Shown: in pieces, positions 1 to 6,783 of the stretch
Position numbering within the stretch: the stretch's first letter is position 1
Layout: every line of letters starts with the position of its first letter
Source: an uncultured Flavobacteriaceae bacterium
Lineage (GTDB): Bacteria > Bacteroidota > Bacteroidia > Flavobacteriales > Flavobacteriaceae
Length of the DNA stretch: 46,559 nt
Assembly: GCA_938020445.1 (NCBI GenBank)
Contig: CALIIC010000137.1
Coordinates: 1 to 46,559 of the forward strand
Reading direction: 5' to 3'
Program-made: the position numbers and the translations under genes
The notes under the pieces: generated by a model
The model's database searches: none
Seen by the model: the letters and a program-made list of their open reading frames with translations, nothing else
What the model was told of the DNA's origin: nothing

Positions 1-102
1 TTCCGCAAGTTTGTCTCTAGATAGCTCATTTGATTTACGAAGTGCCTTACACACCTCGCCAATCTTGACTTTCACATCTTTTATTGTAGTAATTTCCAAC
101 AT
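1..102 (-). CDS. XRE-type helix-turn-helix regulator, N-terminal fragment
   Basis: The reverse strand opens with ATG at 102 and reads 34 codons without a stop to the window edge. The residues (MLEITTIKDVKVKIGEVCKA, then a run ending SRDKLAE) have the spacing of the first two helices of a Cro/C1 (XRE) DNA-binding domain, where a K/R-rich helix precedes a 'glt.e.LAe' segment. HipB-like antitoxins and small stand-alone repressors start this way. Nothing of the recognition helix or C-terminus is visible, so an antitoxin role cannot be claimed. Its promoter would lie in the AT-rich gap to its right. Confidence 0.55.
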   Translation of the reverse strand, partial: MLEITTIKDVKVKIGEVCKALRKSNELSRDKLAE

Positions 103-465
103 ATTGTACCAATATAATGGTTAAATATAGGTATTAAAATTCAAATTTACCATTATAACATCAAATATATATTTTGTAGTATTACTATTTTGAACTGTAT
201 CGTATAAAAGTAGAGAGATTCAACTTTAGTAAACTTTCGAGAAAAGTATTAAATATTGGTACTTTTCTCGAAAGTTTACTATAATCAATCCTTAGAATTT
301 AATTTATACTCATTTATATGAATTTTCACACTCAGCTTGGATGAACCACCCAAAAATTTTTAAACTTTTGTTAAAAAGGGACGAATTCGGTGTCACTAAA
401 CTTTGAGGGTCATTTTAAGCCCTGTAAATACTGTAAAAATGAGAATATGGATAGTTGCTCTTCCT
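103..465. other. AT-rich gene-free gap with a perfect hairpin
   Basis: No plausible gene lies here. The stretch is very AT-rich and lies between the XRE gene start and the terminator-like repeat near 466. Its main feature is the inverted repeat at 227-281, listed separately. The promoter of the XRE gene should be at the left end. Confidence 0.5.
227..281. repeat. 22-bp perfect inverted repeat with 11-nt loop
   Basis: Bases 227-248 are the exact reverse complement of 260-281, separated by an 11-base AT-rich loop (249-259). The arm begins TAGTAAACTTTCGAG. It lacks a GC-rich stem and a T-run, so it is not a typical intrinsic terminator. It lies about 125 bases upstream of the XRE start, so it could be a regulator binding site, a structured RNA or a mobile-element remnant. 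Function is unknown. Confidence 0.8.
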
Positions 466-514
466 CCGCAAAAAGCCCCATTATCGTGCTGATGGCGGGG
501 CTTTGTTTTTGCGG
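466..514. terminator. Terminator-like inverted repeat
   Basis: CCGCAAAAAGCCCC (466-479) pairs, with one bulged base, with GGGGCTTTGTTTTTGCGG (497-514) around a 17-base spacer. The GC core next to the A/T tracts resembles a bidirectional intrinsic terminator. No gene clearly ends beside it, so its client is unknown. Confidence 0.45.
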
Positions 515-678
515 TTGACAGTGTATGCCTAGTTCGTGCGATTGGAATAATGCTCCTTTAAAAAAAATGGATCCCAGACCCTGCGCGGCCCATGGTAATG
601 CATTAAATGTACTACGGGAGTAATGGCTAAGGGTGTTGTATATGTTGAGCTTCGTTGAACGGCGCTCTACAAAACAAT

Positions 679-718
679 AACCCTTTGTCGTAAGAGGGAC
701 AAAGGGTTTGTTTGTTTG
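679..718. terminator. Intrinsic terminator after the NTF2-like gene
   Basis: AACCCTTTGTC (679-689) and GACAAAGGGTT (698-708) form a perfect 11-bp stem with an 8-base loop. T-rich sequence follows on the plus strand and a shorter T-rich run on the minus strand. It lies about 30 bases past the stop of the minus-strand gene ending at 738, which it probably terminates. Confidence 0.7.
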
Positions 719-737
719 TATCAGATAGCATCTTGTA

Positions 738-1094
738 CTAGGCATGGTAATAACGTTCCCTGAAGATTTTTCCATCTTTCCATTCCGTGGCTACCGTTTG
801 TTCCGACAATAAGGTGCTACCATCTTTTAGCTTTAGTTCCATTACAGCATCATAGAAAGAGAAATTTCCATTAATGGCATACTTGTATACATCATACCGA
901 ATGAATTCGGCAAGTTGATTGTCTATAAAATCTTGCTCAAATTTAACATTAAAGGCCTTTCCTTTTTTTGGCTCGGAATTCCCCTCTCTTAATTCCACAT
1001 CTTCATGAAGATATGTGGTCATAGCTTCGATAAATCCTCCTTTTGCCAAAAGTTCGTGTACGTGTTTAAGGTTTTTTTCAATTGTGTTTTCCAT
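738..1094 (-). CDS. NTF2-like / SnoaL-like domain protein
   Basis: This 118-residue protein has the size and pattern of the NTF2-like superfamily. An N-terminal helix pair (MENTIEKNLKHVHELLAKGG, then FIEAMTTYLHEDVELREGN) is followed by alternating strands such as YKYAINGNFSFYDAVMELKL and a final strand WKDGKIFRERYYHA. The 'lhedve.regn' segment and the closing 'W.dGKI..erYY' are typical of SnoaL-like stand-alone proteins. These bind small hydrophobic ligands or act as isomerases, but many have no known substrate and none can be assigned here. There is no signal peptide, so it is probably cytosolic. It appears monocistronic, with a hairpin terminator just downstream. On the minus strand, ATCTTTG about 35 bases upstream of the ATG resembles a Bacteroidota -7 element. 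Confidence 0.75.
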   Translation of the reverse strand: MENTIEKNLKHVHELLAKGGFIEAMTTYLHEDVELREGNSEPKKGKAFNVKFEQDFIDNQLAEFIRYDVYKYAINGNFSFYDAVMELKLKDGSTLLSEQTVATEWKDGKIFRERYYHA

Positions 1095-1408
1095 GATGTT
1101 TTAGTTTTTAAATTAAGTATGGTACAAAGATGCTTCGATCGGGACGGGTAGAAAATGTAGGATGTTCCCTTAGTATTGTCAATTCTTCCTTCTCCCTGAT
1201 TTGTGCGACGGAAAAAAGTAGCACTACTAAAACCGGAGTTATCATCTTATGCAAGGCCAACCCAAAAATGCAGGTCACCAATAGCCCCTATACCAATCAT
1301 CTGCGCTTAGATGAAAATAAATGGTACGAAAGCCTCTTCAAATACCACTTCAAAAATGAAGCATAAAACCCATACCTTTATTGAACTTTAAAAAATGAGG
1401 ATACGAAT
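1095..1408. other. Divergent intergenic region upstream of pta
   Basis: This 314-base gap holds the start regions of the NTF2-like gene (minus) and pta (plus). A pta promoter candidate is TACCTTTA at 1373-1380, close to the Bacteroidota -7 consensus TAnnTTTG and 28 bases before the ATG. A plus-strand reading frame at 1130-1366 shows no recognisable domain and no good start context; it is probably not a gene. Confidence 0.4.
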
Positions 1409-3496
1409 ATGACAAAAGCCCTTTATATTGCCACTTTAGAATCCCATAGCGGTAAATCGTTGGTTGTACTAGGTTTAATGCAGTTATTACTGGGTAAAAT
1501 GGCTAAAGTCGGGTATTTCAGACCAGTGATCGACGATATTAAGACCGGAGGAATCGACAATCATATCAACACCGTTGTTTCCCACTTTGGTTTGGATATT
1601 CGAGTAGAAGACGCCTATGCCTTGACCCAAAGCCAAGTAGTTGAAATGTTCAATGACGGAAGACAAGGAGATATCTTGGATGCCATTATTGCCAAGTACA
1701 AACAACTTGAAGAACGCTTTGATTTTTTGCTCGTCGAGGGAAGTGATTTCTCAAGCGATGGCAGCATTATCGAATTTGATCTGAATATCGATATCGCCAA
1801 GAACTTGGGCATTCCTGTAGTTTTAATTGATAATGGAAGAGGCAAAACACTTGAGGAATTTTGCGGTAATCTAGAATCTGCTGTAAATACCTATATTCAA
1901 AAAGAAATTGAAATTCTTGCCGTTGTGGCGAATAAGGTACGTCCTGAAAACGTAGACGTTGTCAACAAACGTCTGGCGACCGAATTGATGAATAAGACGG
2001 TCGCTTTTACGGTACCCAGGGTCAAAAATTTATCGCACCCTACACTCAATGAAATTTTAGAATCTCTAAATGGAAAAGTGCTTTTTGGCAAAGAAAGCCT
2101 AGACAACCAAACGGGTAGTTTTGGAGTGGGCGCCATGCAATTGCATAATTACCTTACCCATTTGCGCGATAACAGTCTAGTGATAACTCCAGGGGATCGG
2201 GCAGATATCCTTTTGGGGGCCTTGCAAGCCAACCTTTCTGATAATTATCCGGCGATTTCGGGGATTGTGCTTACCGGTGGCATTCTTCCAGAACCTTCTA
2301 TCCTAAAACTATTGGAAGGTTTTGAAACCCATGTCCCTATCATTTCTGTACAACAAGGCACCTTTGAAGCTGCGAATTCGGTCGGGAATATCAAATCGAA
2401 AATTTATGCGGAAAGCAAACAAAAAATAGCCACTTCCATTGCCCTTTTTAATACCCATATCAATGGGGAATTTTTGCTAGAACGCTTAAAAACCTTTGAA
2501 CCCAAGGGCCTAACTCCAAGAATGTTCCAGTACAATTTACTGCAACGTGCCAAAACAAGTAAGAAGCATATTGTGCTTCCCGAAGGAGAAGACGAACGAA
2601 TCTTGGAAGCGGCAAGTGAGTTGAGTGCGTTGGGTATTGTTGCCATTACCCTTTTGGGAGACCGCGAAAAGATTGAAAAGAGGGCCATGCAATCGGGCGT
2701 TGATATTTCTCATTTGAAGTTGCTAGATCCTGCTACCGCCCCGAATTTTGAAAGCTATGCAGCTACCTTTTGTGAACTAAGGAAACACAAGGGCGTTAAT
2801 ATGGATGTCGCAAGGGACACCATGCTAGATGTTTCCTATTTTGGAACGATGATGGTCTATAAAGGGGATGCGGACGGAATGGTGTCAGGAGCTATACATA
2901 CCACCCAACATACCATTCGCCCAGCGCTACAATTTGTCAAAACAAAACCGGGAATAGGCGTGGTGTCTTCCGTGTTTTTTATGTGCTTGGAAAATCGGGT
3001 CTCCGTTTTTGGAGATTGTGCTATCAATCCCAACCCTACCGCGGAGCAACTGGCCGAAATTGCAATCTCCTCCGCAGTATCTGCAGAAGCGTTCGGAATC
3101 AAGGCAAAGATTGCCATGTTATCCTATTCTTCGGGAAGTTCTGGCAAAGGTGAGGATGTAGATAAGGTAAGAAAGGCCACAGAAATTGTAAAAAGGACGC
3201 ATCCAAATCTGCAAATTGAAGGCCCCATACAGTATGACGCTGCGGTAGATCCTTTGGTAGGTAAAAGCAAGTTGCCCGATTCTGAAGTGGCAGGAGAGGC
3301 ATCAGTGTTGATTTTCCCCGATTTAAATACGGGTAACAATACCTATAAGGCCGTACAAAGAGAAACCGGTGCCTTGGCCATTGGTCCTATGTTGCAAGGT
3401 CTGAATAAACCTGTGAATGATTTGAGCAGGGGGTGCACCGTTGAAGATGTTTTCAATACAGTAATCGTAACCGCCATACAAGCACAAGAAAGTTAA
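1409..3496 (+). CDS. pta: Phosphate acetyltransferase (long form)
   Basis: Pta interconverts acetyl-CoA plus phosphate with acetyl phosphate plus CoA in the cytosol. At 695 residues this is the long, E. coli-type form. It has an N-terminal P-loop-like domain (ATLESHSGKSLVVLGLM, residues ~8-24), a middle DRTGG-type domain (~200-320) and a C-terminal catalytic PTA/PTB domain (~370-695). The catalytic part shows the conserved LSYSSGSSGKGEDVDKVRKA and LIFPDLNTGNNTYKAVQR motifs. The ATG at 1409 gives the usual N-terminus MTKALYIATLES. It is followed after 6 bases by ackA, so the pair is almost surely co-transcribed and makes ATP from acetyl-CoA during overflow, or runs in reverse for acetate uptake. 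The long N-terminal region is regulatory in enterobacterial Pta; whether that holds here is inference. Confidence 0.97.
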   Translation: MTKALYIATLESHSGKSLVVLGLMQLLLGKMAKVGYFRPVIDDIKTGGIDNHINTVVSHFGLDIRVEDAYALTQSQVVEMFNDGRQGDILDAIIAKYKQLEERFDFLLVEGSDFSSDGSIIEFDLNIDIAKNLGIPVVLIDNGRGKTLEEFCGNLESAVNTYIQKEIEILAVVANKVRPENVDVVNKRLATELMNKTVAFTVPRVKNLSHPTLNEILESLNGKVLFGKESLDNQTGSFGVGAMQLHNYLTHLRDNSLVITPGDRADILLGALQANLSDNYPAISGIVLTGGILPEPSILKLLEGFETHVPIISVQQGTFEAANSVGNIKSKIYAESKQKIATSIALFNTHINGEFLLERLKTFEPKGLTPRMFQYNLLQRAKTSKKHIVLPEGEDERILEAASELSALGIVAITLLGDREKIEKRAMQSGVDISHLKLLDPATAPNFESYAATFCELRKHKGVNMDVARDTMLDVSYFGTMMVYKGDADGMVSGAIHTTQHTIRPALQFVKTKPGIGVVSSVFFMCLENRVSVFGDCAINPNPTAEQLAEIAISSAVSAEAFGIKAKIAMLSYSSGSSGKGEDVDKVRKATEIVKRTHPNLQIEGPIQYDAAVDPLVGKSKLPDSEVAGEASVLIFPDLNTGNNTYKAVQRETGALAIGPMLQGLNKPVNDLSRGCTVEDVFNTVIVTAIQAQES

Positions 3497-3502
3497 ACGA
3501 CC

Positions 3503-4690
3503 ATGCAGATTCTGATTATTAACTCAGGAAGTTCCTCTATCAAGTTTCAGGTAATCAACATGCCCTCTGAAGAAGTCATTTGTAAAGGGCTTGTAGAACG
3601 TATTGGGCTAGACGATGGAGAATTGCATTATGAAGCAAAAGGTACGTCTCATTCGGAGATACGGTCTTTATCCAATCATGAAGAGGGATTACAGGCAATT
3701 ACAAATGCGCTGATGCACCCCCAAATGGGCGTTTTGAAACAGCCCAATGAAATTGACGTTGTTGCGCATCGCGTCGTACATGGTGGCAATCGCTTTGACC
3801 AACCCACCAGAATAGATGCGGCGGTTTTGGCCGAGATTGAACGCTTGGCTTCCTTGGCACCGCTTCATAACCCTGCCAATGCAATAGGAATAAAAGTAGC
3901 TGCCAATACCTTTAAAAGTGCAGTGCAAATTGCCGTTTTTGATACGGCTTTCCATCAGACCCTTCCCGAAAAAGCATATCGGTATGCGATGCCTAAGATG
4001 CTTGCCGATAAACACCATATTCGGGTATATGGCTTTCATGGTACCAGTCATAAATATGTGTCGGAACAGGCGATCACATATCTGAACCAACCAACAAGTA
4101 AGCTTATTAGTATCCATTTGGGAAATGGCTGTAGTATGACAGCCGTGAAGGACGGTAAAAGTGTAGACCATTCCCTCGGGTTCGGACCTTCCAATGGTCT
4201 TGTTATGGGTACTCGAAGTGGCGACATCGATCAGTCGGTGGTTTTCTATCTTATGGACAGCTTAAATATGTCGTCTCAAGAAGTAAATCAATTATTGCAA
4301 AAACAAAGTGGCCTTTTGGGGCTTACCGGGTATTCTGATTTGCGTGAAATCCAAAAGGAAGCTGAAGAAGGTAACAAGGATTGCCAGTTGGCGCTTGCCC
4401 TGACCTCGTATCGCATCAAGAAATTTGTCGGAAGTTATATTGCGGCGCTCAATGGAGTGGATGCGCTGTTGTTCACAGCTGGAATTGGCGAAAATTCAAG
4501 CAAACTTCGCGCTATGGTCTGCGAAAATATGGAAGCCTTGGGAATTCAAATTGATAGACATAAGAATACACAAAGGACAGCTTCTATTTTAGAAATCCAA
4601 AACGACGATTCCAAAGTAAAAATTCTTGTTATTCCTACCAATGAGGAGTTGGAAATTGCAAAGCAAAGTTATTTGCTAATCCAAAATTAG
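3503..4690 (+). CDS. ackA: Acetate kinase
   Basis: AckA transfers phosphate between acetyl phosphate and ADP, completing the Pta-AckA pathway. The 395-residue length is standard. All signature blocks are present: N-terminal NSGSSSIKFQVI (phosphate/metal binding), HRVVHGG, FDTAFHQTLP, GFHGTSHKYV, HLGNGCSMTAV and TRSGDIDQS. These belong to the ASKHA (acetate and sugar kinase) fold. The ATG lies 6 bases after the pta stop. The gene ends with TAG at 4688-4690, showing that amber is a genuine stop codon in this genome. No strong terminator hairpin follows before the decayed-looking gap. Confidence 0.97.
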   Translation: MQILIINSGSSSIKFQVINMPSEEVICKGLVERIGLDDGELHYEAKGTSHSEIRSLSNHEEGLQAITNALMHPQMGVLKQPNEIDVVAHRVVHGGNRFDQPTRIDAAVLAEIERLASLAPLHNPANAIGIKVAANTFKSAVQIAVFDTAFHQTLPEKAYRYAMPKMLADKHHIRVYGFHGTSHKYVSEQAITYLNQPTSKLISIHLGNGCSMTAVKDGKSVDHSLGFGPSNGLVMGTRSGDIDQSVVFYLMDSLNMSSQEVNQLLQKQSGLLGLTGYSDLREIQKEAEEGNKDCQLALALTSYRIKKFVGSYIAALNGVDALLFTAGIGENSSKLRAMVCENMEALGIQIDRHKNTQRTASILEIQNDDSKVKILVIPTNEELEIAKQSYLLIQN

Positions 4691-5458
4691 GGATTGCCGC
4701 ACTTAGGGAAACGTTCTAAGGCGGCGGCGGGCGCTACAGCACCTAGGAAATAGTTTTGTAAATGGAACCCTTGGCGGCGGAACCGTAGTTTGATACTTAC
4801 TGCAGATAATTCTTATCAGCTCGGTACTTTTTTTACGAAGGATTTAACCATCGGGTTATATGACTATGGTCCCGAATAAGATTCAAAAACGGATGTTTCA
4901 AGAGACCTTTGTACATCAAAAAATACTTTTCAAACAAAGTAAACGAGCCGCTTATGTAGGTAAGAATGTAAGCTGATTTCAATTTTTGGAAATCTAAAAA
5001 GAGGTAAACCCATAAATATGAAGAAAGCGAAAAAGGCAGTAATGATAATTTCAACTGCTTGAAAAATAGGATATTGGATGTTTTTTTGGCCCTTGGTGAA
5101 TCGTTCGGTCGCCCTTTGCGGAAACGGTATTTAAATTTTTTTTTGTTTTGATTGGGGGAAAAAGCCTATTCAAGATACAATGGGGTAGGGAAGGATAATG
5201 TCTCGTAAGCAATGCTATAAACACCTGATTTGATTTTAAGTGCAAACGGCTCAATATGAAAGGTCAATGGTACCGAATGTTAGCGTGTTTTACAGTATTG
5301 TTAGTATGTGGTAAGCGGCTTTCAAGCTTTTCCTAAGCGAACATATAGGATTTCAAATGGTATTGAATGTTGCTGCTGCGGGACTTTAAGACCAAAAATT
5401 AGAATTATCGGAGATACATAAAAATTTCAAATAAGTATAAAACAACAACAACATAACA
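4691..5458. other. 768-base gap with decayed coding traces
   Basis: No intact gene is convincing here; the reading frames are short and unlike known proteins. One trace stands out. ATG at 5256 opens a 26-codon frame, MKGQWYRMLACFTVLLVCGK and a few more residues, ending in TAA at 5336. It looks like a lipoprotein-type signal peptide cut off by a stop. The region also has GCGGCGG-rich bits (4720-4785) and long A/T runs (5130-5150). I read it as a junction of lost genes between the core pta-ackA pair and the accessory genes to the right. Confidence 0.45.
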
Positions 5459-6085
5459 ATGAAGAAAATTGAACCTTATAGAAATATAGATGAAGCCATA
5501 AAATCTTTGGATAATGGAGGGCGGTTTTATAGCAATGTGATTAAAGCAAATGATGGGGTAATCAATCAAGCAGAGCTTGAAAGAATTGGAGGAGGAGTAA
5601 ATGACAAACAAGAAATGATACTCTTGTTCGAAATGTCGATATCCAAATTGTCGGAAGCCGATAAAGCATCATTGTTTTCAAAGTTAGACAGTGACGCAAT
5701 GCAGATTTATGAGGAATTTAAGCCGCAAGAATTAAATACTGACGATGCGGGTGAAAAAGGGAAGTTATCGAAAAACGCAATAATAACAGGTACTCCCAAA
5801 TTGGTAGATTTTGATGCAAATCTTAATTGGTCGGTTCAGTTTCCAAAGGAAATAGGGAACATAACAACGATGGTAATAACCCCATTGATCAAAGAATATC
5901 ACGTATACGAATTGGAGGATGAAGAATCAAATGAAACCTTCTTGATCGCCCATAAACATGGTACTGAAAAACTTTCGAACAGAAGAGTACGTTTAGGAGG
6001 TGTAATAAAAGAACTGCGAAGAACGAGTAATGGCGCTGGTTCGAAGGGGAAATTCTTAGAAACTATGTACCATTTTAGGTCTTAA
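5459..6085 (+). CDS. Hypothetical protein (208 aa), first gene of an accessory trio
   Basis: I do not recognise this protein. The N-terminal ~80 residues look helical and include IKANDGVINQAELERIGG (~32-49). That resembles a TerB- or degenerate EF-hand-type 'DG.I...E' turn, although the first calcium-ligand positions are missing. A short charged linker (~95-110) follows. The C-terminal half (~112-208) alternates strands and ends in LSNRRVRLGGVIKELRRT, reminiscent of an OB-type beta barrel. There is no signal peptide or membrane segment, so it should be cytosolic. The start MKKIEPYRNIDEAI follows an A-rich leader without a Shine-Dalgarno sequence, as is normal in Bacteroidota. The GGCT-like gene begins 33 bases later on the same strand. 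Function unknown. Confidence 0.75.
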   Translation: MKKIEPYRNIDEAIKSLDNGGRFYSNVIKANDGVINQAELERIGGGVNDKQEMILLFEMSISKLSEADKASLFSKLDSDAMQIYEEFKPQELNTDDAGEKGKLSKNAIITGTPKLVDFDANLNWSVQFPKEIGNITTMVITPLIKEYHVYELEDEESNETFLIAHKHGTEKLSNRRVRLGGVIKELRRTSNGAGSKGKFLETMYHFRS

Positions 6086-6118
6086 AATAACAAGGATTGG
6101 AGCAAAGGAACTGGATGA

Positions 6119-6715
6119 ATGAATAAAGAGAAAATTGTAATAGTTGGTTTCGGCACTTTGCTGCTTCAAGAATCACTTGGGGATACCGTTGCGGGCGACC
6201 GACCTAAAAAGCTTACTCCAATTATTGTCAAAAATTACAGAAGACTCTTTAATTTACTCCCCGACCATTATGAAGCATCTAATTTTTTAAGAACAGATGG
6301 AACCGAGATAGGTGCTGCCAATATTGAACCGGCAGAAGGGGCTCATTTTAATGGTGTTTGTTTTAGCGTAGTTAAAAATGAGTTAGAGAATCTAGATAAA
6401 CGAGAACGTTATTACAAACGGTCTATTGTTCCTTACAGTGATTTTGTCACAGGTGAAGAATTGGGTATGTGCCATGTATATGAGTCTCCACTTGATGCCC
6501 GTTGGTTGGTGCGAAACACGGATGATTTATTACCGTTGTGGAGAGATATTGTTTACGCTAGGGTGGGTGCCTATCGAATTAGCAATGCTTTTGGAAAGAT
6601 GTACGACGCAACAACTTATTTGGCCGATGGTAAAACACGGATGATCAATTATTATAAAGAATACATCAATGCGTTGGAAAATCTAGAAGCGGTTCGGCGA
6701 AAGTATCAAAAATAG
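6119..6715 (+). CDS. Gamma-glutamylcyclotransferase-fold (GGCT/AIG2-like) protein
   Basis: The protein opens with a beta strand and glycine loop IVIVGFGTLLLQESL (residues 6-20), matching the 'YGSL/YGTLL' substrate loop of the GGCT/AIG2-like fold. It continues with NYRRLFN and GAHFNGVCFSV. ENLDKRERYYKR (90-101) matches the 'LD..E.Y' helix that carries the catalytic glutamate; E96 is the candidate. Family members release 5-oxoproline from gamma-glutamyl compounds, or act on gamma-glutamylamines, but many are uncharacterised. At 198 residues it is longer than minimal GGCT domains, with an added helical C-terminus (~125-198). It lies between an unknown gene and a membrane/TPR gene on the same strand. 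Fold likely, substrate unknown. Confidence 0.7.
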   Translation: MNKEKIVIVGFGTLLLQESLGDTVAGDRPKKLTPIIVKNYRRLFNLLPDHYEASNFLRTDGTEIGAANIEPAEGAHFNGVCFSVVKNELENLDKRERYYKRSIVPYSDFVTGEELGMCHVYESPLDARWLVRNTDDLLPLWRDIVYARVGAYRISNAFGKMYDATTYLADGKTRMINYYKEYINALENLEAVRRKYQK

Positions 6716-6783
6716 ATTACCACTTTACCTAGGCCGCCGAACCATAATAGTCGAAACGTTCATCAGAAACGGTATTATCCAAA

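Noticed and set aside
410..775. Minus-strand 121-codon reading frame
   Set aside because: It overlaps the 3' end of the NTF2-like gene and runs through two terminator-like hairpins. Its composition is not protein-like and no family is recognisable.
1130..1366. Plus-strand 78-codon frame before pta
   Set aside because: No recognisable domain, and it covers the probable promoter region of the NTF2-like gene. It is treated as non-coding, although a decayed gene cannot be excluded.
5459..6085. Calling the 208-aa protein a calcium-binding EF-hand protein
   Set aside because: The first acidic ligand positions of the loop are isoleucine and alanine, and there is only one such motif, so calcium binding is not supported.
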